Shown one piece after another: positions 8,073 through 17,340 of a DNA stretch of 64,000 nucleotides (position 1 is its first letter; the number at the start of each line of letters is the position of its first letter). Position numbers and translations under genes: made by a program. The notes under the pieces were generated by a model, which ran no database searches, was not told the origin of the DNA, and saw only the letters and a list, made by a program, of their open reading frames with translations. This DNA comes from Ramlibacter sp. (lineage in GTDB: Bacteria > Pseudomonadota > Gammaproteobacteria > Burkholderiales > Burkholderiaceae_C), in NCBI GenBank assembly GCA_019635415.1, contig JAHBZN010000007.1, forward strand, positions 62,001 through 126,000. The letters run 5' to 3'.

Positions 8073-9218
8073 TCAGCGGGTGAACTTCTGCCCCGGGCCG
8101 ATGATCACCAGCTCCACGTGGCGCGAACCCTGGTGGGACTCCTTGCTGAAGCCGACCTCAAAGCCGCCCAGGTCCACCCGCTTCATCTCCTCGAGTGCTG
8201 CGATGAAGCGTGCCCGGGTGAGGTCCCTGCCAGCGCGCCTCAGGCCCTCGGCCACCACGCGGGCATTGAGATAGGCCTCGAAGCCGAGAAACGAAAGGTT
8301 CTGAAAGCCAGACTTCTGCATGGCTGCACGGTACTCACGCGCGGCGGGGTTGCTGTAGCTCCAGGGGAAAGGCACGACCGAGGTCACCACGACACCCACA
8401 CCGTCAGGGCCCAGCGCGCGCAAGGTGGCCTGGGTCCCCATGACGGAGAGCGTGTAGAAGCGCATTCCCTTGCGCACCTTGTTGTAGGCCTTGATGAAAT
8501 CCACGGTGGCTCGACCGGTCGTGATCATGATGATCACCTCGGGGCGTGTGTCATACAGCGCCGTGACGGCTTTGTCCGTGTCGGACGCGTTGGGCTCGAT
8601 CGTTGCGCTGGAATAGACCTTGAGGCCTCGCCGGGTCATGGCCTTCTGCACGCCTTCAAAGCCGTCCTTGCCAAAGCCGTTGTTGATCCAGAGCACCGAG
8701 ATCCGGCCTACGCCGATGGTTGTCAGGTGCTGGACCAGCTTCTCCGTTTCGTCCGCGTAGCTGGCGCGGATGTTAAAGACATGGGCGATGGCCGGTTCGC
8801 GGATCAACGCGGCCCCCGTGAAGGGCGCAACCAGCGGGACGGGCGGCTTCTCCTTTTCCAGCAGCGGCAGAACCGCTGCCACATTGGACGTGCCGGTCAT
8901 GTTCATGAGCGCAAAGACCTTGTCCTCCTCGATCATCTGGCCCACGACCCGGACGGTGTTGGCGGCCACATAGCCGTCATCGCGGGTCACCATCCTGATG
9001 TGGCGCCCCCCGATGCCGCCTCGTGCATTCACGGCATCGAAATACGCCTGTGTCCCGTTGACAATGTCGGGCGCAAGTTCAGCCAACGGGCCGGTCAAGG
9101 CCAGCGACTGGCCCAGGACGATTTCGCGATCGGTCACGCCGGTTTCCGCGGCCGCGCTCATGAACCCACTGCAGGCCAGCACCAGCATGCCGATCTGCCG
9201 AATCATTTTGTTTTTCAT
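8073..9218 (-). CDS. ABC transporter substrate-binding protein, LivK-like (orphan)
   Basis: This is a periplasmic Peripla_BP_6-type binding protein of 381 residues. The ATG at 9218 is preferred because GGAGAC lies 4 nt upstream of it. A signal peptide runs through IGMLVLACSGFMSAAAE. The mature N-terminus VTDREIVLGQSLALTGPLAEL and the following domain architecture are typical of the family seen in Comamonadaceae, often duplicated without their own permease. No permease or ATPase genes of its own are adjacent, so it may feed the LivHMGF complex located 2 kb downstream. The ligand is unknown. Confidence 0.85.
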   Translation of the reverse strand: MKNKMIRQIGMLVLACSGFMSAAAETGVTDREIVLGQSLALTGPLAELAPDIVNGTQAYFDAVNARGGIGGRHIRMVTRDDGYVAANTVRVVGQMIEEDKVFALMNMTGTSNVAAVLPLLEKEKPPVPLVAPFTGAALIREPAIAHVFNIRASYADETEKLVQHLTTIGVGRISVLWINNGFGKDGFEGVQKAMTRRGLKVYSSATIEPNASDTDKAVTALYDTRPEVIIMITTGRATVDFIKAYNKVRKGMRFYTLSVMGTQATLRALGPDGVGVVVTSVVPFPWSYSNPAAREYRAAMQKSGFQNLSFLGFEAYLNARVVAEGLRRAGRDLTRARFIAALEEMKRVDLGGFEVGFSKESHQGSRHVELVIIGPGQKFTR

Positions 9219-9364
9219 GCTTGTCTCCATCGCTTCATCTTGAGGTGATCTGAAGGACGGGCGCGAGTCTGCGCGGACGACAGCCCCATGGCAACACGTG
9301 TCGCCGTGCCGACAAATCCGTCCCGGACCCGCCGCCCGCCCCCCGTGGGGCGGTTTCCGGTGGA

Positions 9365-11068
9365 CTAGCGCTCGGTCACGCGAGGCTGCGTCAGGCTGGC
9401 ATCAAACGACACCGCGGAGGGCCAGGGTTTCCAGGTCACGCCCAGACCCGCGTGGTTGGGGTTCCCGGTGCGGGCGAATGCGCCGATGCTGTTCATCATG
9501 ATCTGCGACAGGCCCGTGCGGCCGGGCTTGTTGGCTTCGCTGTTGGCCGCGTTCGAGAAGACCGACGGCCCAAAGTTGCCAAAGAGGAACGGCAGATCGA
9601 ACGCGTGGGCCGCGCCATAGATGGCGTTCCAGGGGGCAGGTTCCTGAGCCCAGTCAAACTGGTAGTACCAGACATCCGATTGCTTCGCCTTCAGCGTATT
9701 CAGCACGTTGTCGCGGTTGGGGGTCATGAACGCGGCCCCAATCAGCGCCGACTTGGCGTTCCAGCCCGTCACGGGGGCCTGGGATGGCACATAGGCCGGG
9801 TCGAGGATGTCGCCCTCGTTCAGCCTCGTGGGCGCGTCCGGATTGAAAGACGCCATCATCGAGAAACGCTCCGCGTCGCCGATCTTGAAGCCCGCCGGCC
9901 CTCCGAAGAGTGCGAGCAACGGGGCGAACAGCTTGCCCTCGTCGGCCGTGTTGCCGGCGAGTACGGGGACCTTGTGGTAATTGCCCGCGGCGATGGCGCC
10001 GATGGGATCAACAGGCAACACGGCCCCGTCGGGAATCGGCCCGGAACTCGTCAGGCCGGCGGCCAGCACGGTCTTCAGGATCGTCGCGCCGTCCTTGCCT
10101 CGCAGGTAGTCGGCAATCTGGGACGAAGACTGGCCCGCGATCCAGGCTTGTGCCGATGCGCTGTCAGAAGCCAGGCCATCGGCAATCACCAGACGAGCCA
10201 GCAACGCGTTGCCCTGAGCGAGATAGGCGGCCGCCGGGTTCAGTGCCGGCAGGTTGCCAGCCGGCAGATTGGAGGCCAGGGAGATTCCGCCGCTGAGCGG
10301 GATCGCCTTCTGGAACAGGCCGGCACTCAGGGGGGTGGTCATCAGCGCCCAGGTATTGATCGCGCCAGCTGATTGCCCCATGAGCGTCACATTGCCGGGG
10401 TCCCCGCCGAACCCGGCAATGTTTCCCTTGACGAACTTGAGCGCCTGGATGATGTCGAGCAGCGCGAAGTTGCCTGAATCGCCTGGCGAGCCGTCACCGG
10501 ACTTCAGTTGTGGAAGGTTCATGAATCCCAGCATGCCCAGCCGGTAATTGGTAGTCACGACCACCGCGTTGGTGGCCTTGGCCAGGGCTGCACCGTCATA
10601 GACGGGATCCGCCGTGTAGCCAGAGACATTGCTGCCGCCGTACACGAACACGATGACAGGAAGGTCCCGTGCATCTCCGGCGGGACGCCATATGTTGAGC
10701 GTCAGGCAGTCCTCGGCCCCCACGGGGGTGTTGAGGGTGGTGGCGATGCTCGCATCGTAGGTGTTGTTGGCACCCGGTCCGTAGATGCGGCCGTTCTGCA
10801 GGCAGGCATTGCCAAAGGTGCGTGCCGCGCGCGTACCCTCCCAGGCATCGGGCTCCACGGGCGCTTTCCATCGCAACGCACCGACCGGTGGCTTGGCGAA
10901 CGGCAGTCCTTTCCAGGCATAGGTTCCTGTGCCTGCAGCATCGTTGATCCCCTGCACTTTGCCGTAAGCGGTGGTCCGGAACTCGGGCCCGTCCGAGCCT
11001 CCGCAGGCACTGAGCAACGTGCTGGCGCACAGGGCCGCCGTGGCCCACAACCTGTTCTTGGGATGCAT
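9365..11068 (-). CDS. Type-B carboxylesterase / lipase, predicted lipoprotein
   Basis: This is an alpha/beta-hydrolase of the carboxylesterase type B family (COesterase), 567 residues, hydrolysing carboxylic esters. The ATG at 11068 has AGGAGA 7 nt upstream. The N-terminus has a lipoprotein signal with lipobox LLSAC (Cys22), so the enzyme is probably anchored to the envelope. The oxyanion-hole region contains FVYGGSN. The nucleophile elbow near residue 230 is GQSAG, where many family members have GESAG. The acid is probably in TADEGKLF and the histidine in GAAHAFDLPFLFGN. It is divergent from an AraC-type regulator, which probably controls it. Confidence 0.88.
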   Translation of the reverse strand: MHPKNRLWATAALCASTLLSACGGSDGPEFRTTAYGKVQGINDAAGTGTYAWKGLPFAKPPVGALRWKAPVEPDAWEGTRAARTFGNACLQNGRIYGPGANNTYDASIATTLNTPVGAEDCLTLNIWRPAGDARDLPVIVFVYGGSNVSGYTADPVYDGAALAKATNAVVVTTNYRLGMLGFMNLPQLKSGDGSPGDSGNFALLDIIQALKFVKGNIAGFGGDPGNVTLMGQSAGAINTWALMTTPLSAGLFQKAIPLSGGISLASNLPAGNLPALNPAAAYLAQGNALLARLVIADGLASDSASAQAWIAGQSSSQIADYLRGKDGATILKTVLAAGLTSSGPIPDGAVLPVDPIGAIAAGNYHKVPVLAGNTADEGKLFAPLLALFGGPAGFKIGDAERFSMMASFNPDAPTRLNEGDILDPAYVPSQAPVTGWNAKSALIGAAFMTPNRDNVLNTLKAKQSDVWYYQFDWAQEPAPWNAIYGAAHAFDLPFLFGNFGPSVFSNAANSEANKPGRTGLSQIMMNSIGAFARTGNPNHAGLGVTWKPWPSAVSFDASLTQPRVTER

Positions 11069-11238
11069 GGTTTGTCTCCTGTTACGGGTAAATATCAGCT
11101 TGCGTGAACTCACGAATTCATTTGGAATCCACGTCGGATCGTGTGTGCGATTCGATGGAAAAAATTCTAGGCAGCACGCTGCAATTCCCCGGTATCGGAA
11201 CACGGCCAATCCAATGACTTCACACCACCATTTCTGAA

Positions 11239-12264
11239 ATGGAGCGCACCAGTTCTTCCACCTGGGTCAAGGGCGTGGCCGAGATGTTTGCGTCGCAGGG
11301 CCTCGATGTGCCGCGGCTCTTTCGGGCGGTTCAACTCGACATCCGGCTTCTGGACGATCCGGATGCACGACTGGGAGCCGAAAAAGTTTCTGAGCTGTGG
11401 GAGATCGCGGTGGCATGGTCCGGCAATCCCACGCTGGGTCTGAGCCGGGAGCTGACCGCACGTCACGTCAACTTCGATGTCGTGGGCTATGCGATGCTGG
11501 CCTGCCCCCATCTCGAGGCGGCCCTGGACAACCTGGCGCGCTACCTGGCACTGATCTCGGATGCCGCCACGTTCAACCTCGTCCACGAGCGCGAACACTG
11601 CTGGCTGGTTCTGGGCCACGTGGGCAATACGCGCAGGGTGCCGCGGCAACGTCAGGAGTACGGCCTGCTTGCCCTTCTGACGCTATGCCGCTGGCTGACC
11701 CGCCGCGACGTCCCGGCGTTGCGGGCTGACTTCATTTTTCCAGTGCCGGAGCACCTTGCTCCCTATGAGTCCGCTTTCGGTTGCGACCTGCGGTTCGACC
11801 AGCCGGCCACGCGCATCCTGTTGAGAGGCGATGACCTGGCGGCGCCCATGCCGTCGCGCAATGCGCCGCTGCTCGCCCTTCACGAGAGAGTCATTCACGA
11901 GCGCTTGGTCGGGCTGGGCAATGAAAGCACCCGTTACCGCGTGACCAGGGAGATTGTCCGGCGGCTACCTGCTGGCGAGCCGCGTCGCGAGGAAGTCGCG
12001 GCCAGCCTGGCCCTGACCGACCGGACGCTGCAGCGGCGCCTGCATGCGGAAAGCACGTCCTACCAGCAATTGCTGGACGAGGCCCGCCGTGAACTGGCGC
12101 GCAAATATCTTGCCGATGATCACCACTCCCTGGTCCAGGTGGCGGACCTGCTGGGCTTTGTCGATCAGAGCAACTTCTTCCGCGCCAGCCGGCGATGGTT
12201 TGGACTCCCACCCGGCCAGTACCGGCAGAAGCTCAAGACCTCGCCCGAGATGCTGGGCCCTTGA
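11239..12264 (+). CDS. AraC-family transcriptional regulator (Arabinose_bd / OruR-like)
   Basis: This DNA-binding regulator has 341 residues. Its N-terminal ~200 residues resemble the Arabinose_bd ligand-sensing domain found in ArgR/OruR-like proteins. Residues ~235-335 form the double helix-turn-helix AraC domain. Motifs are VAASLALTDRTLQRRLHAEST (first HTH), VADLLGFVDQSNFFRASRRWFG (second HTH) and the terminal PGQYRQ. It is transcribed divergently from the carboxylesterase gene with a 170-bp shared promoter region, so that gene is the most likely target. The effector is unknown. Confidence 0.88.
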   Translation: MERTSSSTWVKGVAEMFASQGLDVPRLFRAVQLDIRLLDDPDARLGAEKVSELWEIAVAWSGNPTLGLSRELTARHVNFDVVGYAMLACPHLEAALDNLARYLALISDAATFNLVHEREHCWLVLGHVGNTRRVPRQRQEYGLLALLTLCRWLTRRDVPALRADFIFPVPEHLAPYESAFGCDLRFDQPATRILLRGDDLAAPMPSRNAPLLALHERVIHERLVGLGNESTRYRVTREIVRRLPAGEPRREEVAASLALTDRTLQRRLHAESTSYQQLLDEARRELARKYLADDHHSLVQVADLLGFVDQSNFFRASRRWFGLPPGQYRQKLKTSPEMLGP

Positions 12265-12288
12265 GGTGAGCCGGCGTCCCCAGCCGGT

Positions 12289-12981
12289 TCAATGAAGCTC
12301 ATCGCGCCGCGCGTCCACGCTGGCAGGCGATGCACCGGTGTCGGGCGATGCAGCAGTGCCTGAGGCCTGGCTCAGCCTCTGCAGGTTGGTGCGGGTCCGT
12401 GCCTCCTCGGCCGCAAAAAAAGCGTCGGCCACGACAGCACCCAGGTGCTCGCGTCGCAGCGCGACGAGGCGATCGAACGTGGCCTTGACGGTCGCGAGGT
12501 CTTCCGCCCGGCCCGGTCGGTTCAGCAGCCAGGTCTCGGCTCGGCTGTACAGGAGATAGTGGTGCAGCAGCCGAAGCGCCTCGGAAGATTGCGGCTCGGC
12601 CAGACCCTCGGCCACCGTGCCCTCGATGCGCTCCAGTTCCGACAGGCTGTGCTGGGTAGGCAGGCTGGCCACCAGTTGGGCCAACCGCTGCGCCACGGCC
12701 TCGTCGACGATGAGATGGCCTTGGGAATCCGTCCGGAAAACCGTGTTGCGTTCGACCCCACTGGGACGTGGAGGCAGCCAGGCCCGCGCCGGACCATGGG
12801 CACCCCCCGCGCGTGGGCTGGTGGCTGTCTCCGGGAGCGCGGGATGCCAAGCCGCGGGAGCTGCCGTTGGGGGGATTGGCGCTGCCGCAGCGGGCGCCGG
12901 GCGGCGGCCGGCCTGGAACCAGCCCAACAGCGCGCACACGGCCAGGGTTACGCCCAAAGTCAGAAGCATCTTCATGGTCAT
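12289..12981 (-). CDS. Short lipase-chaperone (Lif/LifO)-like membrane-anchored protein
   Basis: This protein has 230 residues. The ATG at 12981 overlaps the upstream depolymerase stop in an ATGA. It has an N-terminal hydrophobic anchor (MLLTLGVTLAVCALLGWF), then an Ala/Pro-rich spacer to about residue 75, then a helical region. The helical region contains LIVDEAVAQRLAQLV, SEALRLLHHYLLYS and ADAFFAAEEARTRTNLQRL, which resemble the first half of the lipase secretion chaperone (Lif, PF03280). Known Lif proteins are ~280-340 residues. The second half of the folding domain is missing here. From its coupling it may assist folding of the adjacent secreted esterase. The family assignment is by eye and moderately sure. 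Confidence 0.6.
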   Translation of the reverse strand: MTMKMLLTLGVTLAVCALLGWFQAGRRPAPAAAAPIPPTAAPAAWHPALPETATSPRAGGAHGPARAWLPPRPSGVERNTVFRTDSQGHLIVDEAVAQRLAQLVASLPTQHSLSELERIEGTVAEGLAEPQSSEALRLLHHYLLYSRAETWLLNRPGRAEDLATVKATFDRLVALRREHLGAVVADAFFAAEEARTRTNLQRLSQASGTAASPDTGASPASVDARRDELH

Positions 12982-13976
12982 CGCCTGTAGTTGCTGAAGA
13001 ACGCCCAGCTGATCCCGGTGGCGTCCGGCCCCCACTCGTCGCTGAAGGGCAGCAGAGGCGGCCCGCCACTCCAGGCGTGATTCATGCCCTCCACCGTGTA
13101 TTTTTGTGCCACAACCACCCCGGCGGCGTTGCGAAAGGTGGCCACGGTGTAGCTTTTGCCGCCGGGCACGGGCGTGGTATGGCGCGAGATGCTGCTGGCG
13201 AGATAGCGCGCGCTGTCGTTGTCCAGCGCGTCATCGCCCAGGTCGTTGGTCTGCACGAACTGCTGCACCGTTTGGTCGCCATTGACGGGATTCACCACGA
13301 TGTCCGAGGTGCCATGGAACACCAGCATGGGCATGAGCCGGCGCGCCGAGCCTGCGCACTGCCATGCCTCACGGCCACGGACATCCGGGTCATAGGGGCT
13401 GCCCAGAAGCAGCGTCTGCGCGGCGGTGACGAGGCCCACGCCGGCCTTGAACATGCCGCCCGAATGCACTGCGGCGGCGGCGAACACGTCCGAGTAGCAG
13501 GCGGCCATGGTGGAGGTCATGGCGCCTCCGGCCGAAATGCCGGTGACATACACCCTCGCGGCGTCGACGGAATACCGGCTTTTCACGCGGTTGACGATGC
13601 CGGCGAGGAGGGATGGCTCGCCGATGTCCCGCCCCTGGTTGATCGGCAGCATGAAGTTCCAGCAGCGCGACGGGTTGGCCGTCACATTCTGCCGAGGGTA
13701 GACCACGATGAAGTTTTCCCGGTCGGCGAGCTCGTTGAAACGGCTCACCAGCGCCATGCTGTTCGGTTCGGACAGGCAGCCATGAAGCACCAGGACCATG
13801 GGCAAGGCGGTGCCGGCCCTGTAGCCCGTGGGCACCCAGGTCTGATACTCCCGTGCCCCCCAGATGTTGGCGTACAGGTCAAAGGTCCATTGCCCGGCCG
13901 CAGCTGGCAGGCTCGAGAACAGCGCGAGGAAAGTGAGCAGCGCCGTGGCGAAACGGCGCAGTTGATGAATGTCCAT
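12978..13976 (-). CDS. PHB depolymerase-family secreted esterase
   Basis: This is an alpha/beta-hydrolase of the esterase PHB depolymerase family, 332 residues, with a Sec signal peptide (FATALLTFLALFSSLPAAAG). The ATG at 13976 follows GGAG with 5-nt spacing. The family features are LVLHGCLSEPNSMALVSRFN near the N-terminus, the nucleophile elbow GISAGGAMT near residue 150, and the catalytic histidine in EGMNHAWSGG. Its substrate could be extracellular PHB oligomers, feruloyl esters or another polyester, and the sequence does not decide. It shares a 4-bp overlap with the Lif-like gene and lies 139 bp from a divergent Crp/Fnr-type regulator. Confidence 0.85.
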   Translation of the reverse strand: MDIHQLRRFATALLTFLALFSSLPAAAGQWTFDLYANIWGAREYQTWVPTGYRAGTALPMVLVLHGCLSEPNSMALVSRFNELADRENFIVVYPRQNVTANPSRCWNFMLPINQGRDIGEPSLLAGIVNRVKSRYSVDAARVYVTGISAGGAMTSTMAACYSDVFAAAAVHSGGMFKAGVGLVTAAQTLLLGSPYDPDVRGREAWQCAGSARRLMPMLVFHGTSDIVVNPVNGDQTVQQFVQTNDLGDDALDNDSARYLASSISRHTTPVPGGKSYTVATFRNAAGVVVAQKYTVEGMNHAWSGGPPLLPFSDEWGPDATGISWAFFSNYRR

Positions 13977-14115
13977 GTTGTCTCCAGATCGTTCGAGGTT
14001 CTTCTTGCGGCAAGCCGCCAAAAAAATGTACGGTTGGAGAAATCACGGACAGGTATCCGAACCGGCCAGATCGATGACTTTGCAAGGCCAATCGACAGGC
14101 CGAGCCTGACCGACA

Positions 14116-14808
14116 ATGCGCCCCATGCTCGTGGATCAGACGCCCCACCCCACCCGGTTCCTTGCCTGCCAACCCTGGTTCACCCAGTTGCCCCAGGAGG
14201 CTCGCGAGCGCATTGCTGCGCGCGTGTCCGTGCGGTCAGGCCGCAAGGGCGAGGTGATGCTCCACGCGGGCGATCCCGTGCGGGGCTGGTACGCCGTGAC
14301 ATCGGGACTGGTGACGTTGCAGAGCCAGTCAGCCCAAGGGCGGCTGTCGGTGTTCCTGGGGGCCCAGGCGGGCGACTGGTTTGGCGAGGGCTCGGCGCTC
14401 AAGGACGAACCGCGGCGCTATGACGTCGTGGCCCTGCGCGACAGCGAGCTGCTGTGCCTGCCGCGCGCCGAATTCGATGAGTTGCGGGCCACCAGCCTGG
14501 CCTTCAACCAGTTGCTGGTCGCGCACCTGAACCTGCGCCTGGGCCAGGCCATGGCCATGATCGAAGCCGAGCGCATCCGCTCGCCCGAGCAGCGCGTGGC
14601 CCTGTACCTGGGCCGCCTGTTCTGGCCCGGGCTGCGCAAGCTCCGGCTGTCCCAGGAGGAACTGGCCAATCTGGTGGGCCTGTCCCGCCAGACCGTCAAC
14701 CGGGTTCTCAAGCAATTCGAGTCCGAGGGTCTGGTGTCGCTGGAGTTTGGGCGAATCGGCATTGTGGATGAGTCGGCCCTGGCCGAGCGGGCGGGGACCC
14801 GGCCTTGA
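14116..14808 (+). CDS. Crp/Fnr-family transcriptional regulator
   Basis: This is a 230-residue regulator with an N-terminal cyclic-nucleotide-binding-type beta-roll (residues ~25-140) and a C-terminal winged HTH of the HTH_Crp_2 type (LSQEELANLVGLSRQTVNRVLKQFESEGLVSLEFG). The N-terminal Cys cluster of FNR is absent, and only isolated cysteines are present (at FLACQPW and LLCLP). An oxygen-sensing iron-sulfur cluster is therefore unlikely. It is divergent from the PHB-depolymerase-like gene and upstream of selO on the same strand. The effector and targets are unknown. Confidence 0.85.
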   Translation: MRPMLVDQTPHPTRFLACQPWFTQLPQEARERIAARVSVRSGRKGEVMLHAGDPVRGWYAVTSGLVTLQSQSAQGRLSVFLGAQAGDWFGEGSALKDEPRRYDVVALRDSELLCLPRAEFDELRATSLAFNQLLVAHLNLRLGQAMAMIEAERIRSPEQRVALYLGRLFWPGLRKLRLSQEELANLVGLSRQTVNRVLKQFESEGLVSLEFGRIGIVDESALAERAGTRP

Positions 14809-14851
14809 CCCTTTCGACCCGCGTTCCTCCCGGAGCGCCGACAATCGGGAC

Positions 14852-16345
14852 ATGAGTGAACTTCTGGATCCTCCCGCGACCGCGCTTGACCTGGGCCTGG
14901 ACTGGCCCAACCGCTTCGCGGCGCTGGGACCTGATTTTTCGACCTTCCTGCAGCCCACCCCCCTGCCCTCCCCTTACTGGGTCGGCCGCAACCGTGCCCT
15001 GGCCCGCGAGCTGGGACTGGAGGAAAGCTGGCTCGAATCACAGGAGGCCCTGGCGGCGTTCACGGGCAACCTGCCCGTGGCGGGAGGCCGGCCGCTGGCC
15101 AGCGTCTACAGCGGGCATCAGTTTGGCGTGTGGGCCGGCCAGCTGGGCGACGGCCGGGCGATCCTGCTCGGCGAGGCGCAGACCGCTCTTGGCCCGCAGG
15201 AAATCCAGCTCAAGGGAAGCGGCCTCACCCCCTACTCGCGCATGGGTGACGGGCGTGCCGTTCTTCGGTCCAGCATCCGCGAGTTCCTGTGCAGCGAAGC
15301 CATGCATGGCCTGGGCATTCCCACATCCCGCGCCCTGTGCGTGACGGGTTCGGACGCGCCAGTAGTGCGCGAGGAAGTGGAGACTGCCGCGGTCGTGACC
15401 CGGGTGGCGCCCAGCTTCATCCGCTTCGGCCATTTCGAGCACTTTGCCTCGCGCGACCAGATCGGCCCGTTGCGCACGCTGGCCGACTTCGTCATCGACC
15501 ATCACTATCCCGAATGCCGCGGCAGTGAGCATCTGGCGGGCAACCCCTACGCGGCCCTGCTGCAGGCGGTGGCCACCCGCACGGCCGACATGGTGGCCCA
15601 GTGGCAGGCGGTCGGCTTCTGCCATGGGGTCATGAACACCGACAACATGAGCATCCTGGGCCTCACGGTCGACTATGGGCCGTTCCAGTTTCTTGATGGC
15701 TTCAATCCGGGGCACATCTGCAACCACAGCGACCCGGGGGGGCGTTACGCCTACAACAAGCAACCGAACATCGCCTATTGGAACCTGTTCTGCCTCGGTC
15801 AAGCCCTGTTGCCACTCATCGAGGACCAAGAGCTGGCGCTGGCGGCGCTCGAACCATTCAAGACCGACTACCCGCGCGCCTTCGAGGCGCGCATGCGGGC
15901 CAAGCTGGGCCTGGCCGATGCACGCGAGGGGGACCGGGACCTGATCGAGGCCATCCTCAAGCTGCTGGCGGCGGGCCGGGTGGACTACAGCATCTTCTGG
16001 CGCCGGCTGAGCCTGCAGGTGGCGGGCGGATCGGCCGAACCGGTGCGCGACCTGTTTGCCGACCGGGGTGCTCTGGATGCCTGGATGCTACAATTTTCGG
16101 AGCGACAGATGACCAGTGGGCAAGGGCTCTCAGCCGATTTGATGCTCAAGATCAATCCCAAGTACGTGCTGCGCAACCACCTGGGCGAGCAGGCCATCCG
16201 TCAGGCGAAACTAAAGGACTTTTCTGGCGTCCAAACCTTGCTGACGCTGCTGCAGGCCCCATTTGACGAACATCCGGACCATGAGTCGCTGGCCGGTTTC
16301 CCGCCCGACTGGGCCGCCACCATCGAAATCAGCTGTTCATCCTGA
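14852..16345 (+). CDS. selO: Protein adenylyltransferase SelO (YdiU/UPF0061)
   Basis: This pseudokinase-fold enzyme transfers AMP from ATP to hydroxyl side chains of proteins and is linked to redox stress. The ATG at 14852 gives 497 residues, matching the family length. The in-frame upstream extension overlaps the preceding gene and is not family-like. Characteristic stretches are YSGHQFGVWAGQLGDGRA, ELQLKG-type (IQLKGSGLTPYSRMGDGRAV), GVMNTDNMSILGLTVDYGP with the metal-binding Asn/Asp, and FQFLDGF. It is followed 10 bp later by msrB, a common redox pairing in betaproteobacteria. Confidence 0.95.
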   Translation: MSELLDPPATALDLGLDWPNRFAALGPDFSTFLQPTPLPSPYWVGRNRALARELGLEESWLESQEALAAFTGNLPVAGGRPLASVYSGHQFGVWAGQLGDGRAILLGEAQTALGPQEIQLKGSGLTPYSRMGDGRAVLRSSIREFLCSEAMHGLGIPTSRALCVTGSDAPVVREEVETAAVVTRVAPSFIRFGHFEHFASRDQIGPLRTLADFVIDHHYPECRGSEHLAGNPYAALLQAVATRTADMVAQWQAVGFCHGVMNTDNMSILGLTVDYGPFQFLDGFNPGHICNHSDPGGRYAYNKQPNIAYWNLFCLGQALLPLIEDQELALAALEPFKTDYPRAFEARMRAKLGLADAREGDRDLIEAILKLLAAGRVDYSIFWRRLSLQVAGGSAEPVRDLFADRGALDAWMLQFSERQMTSGQGLSADLMLKINPKYVLRNHLGEQAIRQAKLKDFSGVQTLLTLLQAPFDEHPDHESLAGFPPDWAATIEISCSS

Positions 16346-16355
16346 AGGAATCCCG

Positions 16356-16778
16356 ATGCCCCCCAAGATCCAGAAATCCGATGCGGAATGGAAAGCCCTG
16401 CTGACCCAGAAGGGTGCCGAGCCCATGGCTTTTGATGTCACCCGCCACGAGGCCACGGAGCGGGCCTTCACGGGCAAATGGGCCGACAACAAGGCCCAGG
16501 GCGTCTACGCCTGCATCTGCTGCGGCAAACCGCTGTTCGACTCCGCCACCAAATTCGACTCCGGCACCGGCTGGCCCAGCTACTTCCAGCCGCTGACGCC
16601 CGATGCGGTGGAGACCAAGACCGATCGCATGCTGTGGATGAAGCGCACCGAGGTGCACTGCGCCGACTGCGGCGCCCACCTGGGCCATGTCTTTGAAGAC
16701 GGGCCCGCCCCCACGGGCCTGCGGTACTGCATGAACTCGGCTTCGCTAGACTTCACCCCCGTGGACTCTTCCAACTGA
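16356..16778 (+). CDS. msrB: Peptide-methionine (R)-S-oxide reductase MsrB
   Basis: This enzyme reduces methionine-R-sulfoxide in proteins. The ATG at 16356 gives 140 residues. A longer in-frame start would overlap selO. The structural zinc site is formed by C53/C56 (CICC) and C102/C105 (CADC). The catalytic Cys125 lies in GLRYCMNSASLDF, with the conserved GTGWPS at 70-75. No resolving Cys at the usual upstream position is obvious apart from C55 beside the zinc site. It is probably co-transcribed with selO and yciB. Confidence 0.96.
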   Translation: MPPKIQKSDAEWKALLTQKGAEPMAFDVTRHEATERAFTGKWADNKAQGVYACICCGKPLFDSATKFDSGTGWPSYFQPLTPDAVETKTDRMLWMKRTEVHCADCGAHLGHVFEDGPAPTGLRYCMNSASLDFTPVDSSN

Positions 16779-16785
16779 CCCCCGC

Positions 16786-17340
16786 ATGAAGCTGCTGCTC
16801 GACTTTTTCCCCATCATCCTGTTTTTTGTCGCGTTCAAGTTCGCGGACATCTACGTGGCAACGGGGGTCGCCATCGTGGCCACCATCGCCCAGATCGGCT
16901 GGTTGCGCTACAAGACGGGCAAGGTGGAGCCCATGCAGTGGGTCAGCCTGGCGGTGATCGTCCTGTTTGGCGGCGCGACCATCATTGCGCACAACGAAAC
17001 CTTCATCAAATGGAAGCCCACGGTGCTTTACTGGCTGATGGGCGGTGCGCTGTTGATCGGCCAGTTGCTGTTCCGCAAGAACCTGCTGAAATCCCTCATG
17101 GGCGCGCAGATGGAGCTGCCGGATGCCGCCTGGAGAGTCATGAACTGGAGCTGGACGGGTTTCTTCGCCCTGATGGGGGTTCTCAACCTCTGGGTCGCGT
17201 TCAACTTCGACACCAATACCTGGGTCAATTTCAAGCTGTTTGGCGGACTCGGGCTGATGGCCGTGTTCGTCGTGGGCCAGGCGGTCTATCTCGGCCGGTA
17301 TATTAAGGCCGACGAGCAGCCGGGCGAGGCCGGCGACTGA
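16786..17340 (+). CDS. yciB: Inner membrane-spanning protein YciB / septation protein A
   Basis: This is a 184-residue polytopic inner-membrane protein of the IspZ/YciB family, implicated in cell-envelope and septum biogenesis. It starts MKLLLDFFPIILFFVAFKF, a hallmark of the family. It contains the HNETFIKWKPTVLYWLMG segment and NLLKSLMGAQMELPDAAW, and has about five transmembrane helices. It starts 7 bp after msrB and its stop codon overlaps the bolA start (TGATG). This yciB-bolA-peptidylprolyl isomerase order is common in Burkholderiales. Confidence 0.93.
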   Translation: MKLLLDFFPIILFFVAFKFADIYVATGVAIVATIAQIGWLRYKTGKVEPMQWVSLAVIVLFGGATIIAHNETFIKWKPTVLYWLMGGALLIGQLLFRKNLLKSLMGAQMELPDAAWRVMNWSWTGFFALMGVLNLWVAFNFDTNTWVNFKLFGGLGLMAVFVVGQAVYLGRYIKADEQPGEAGD

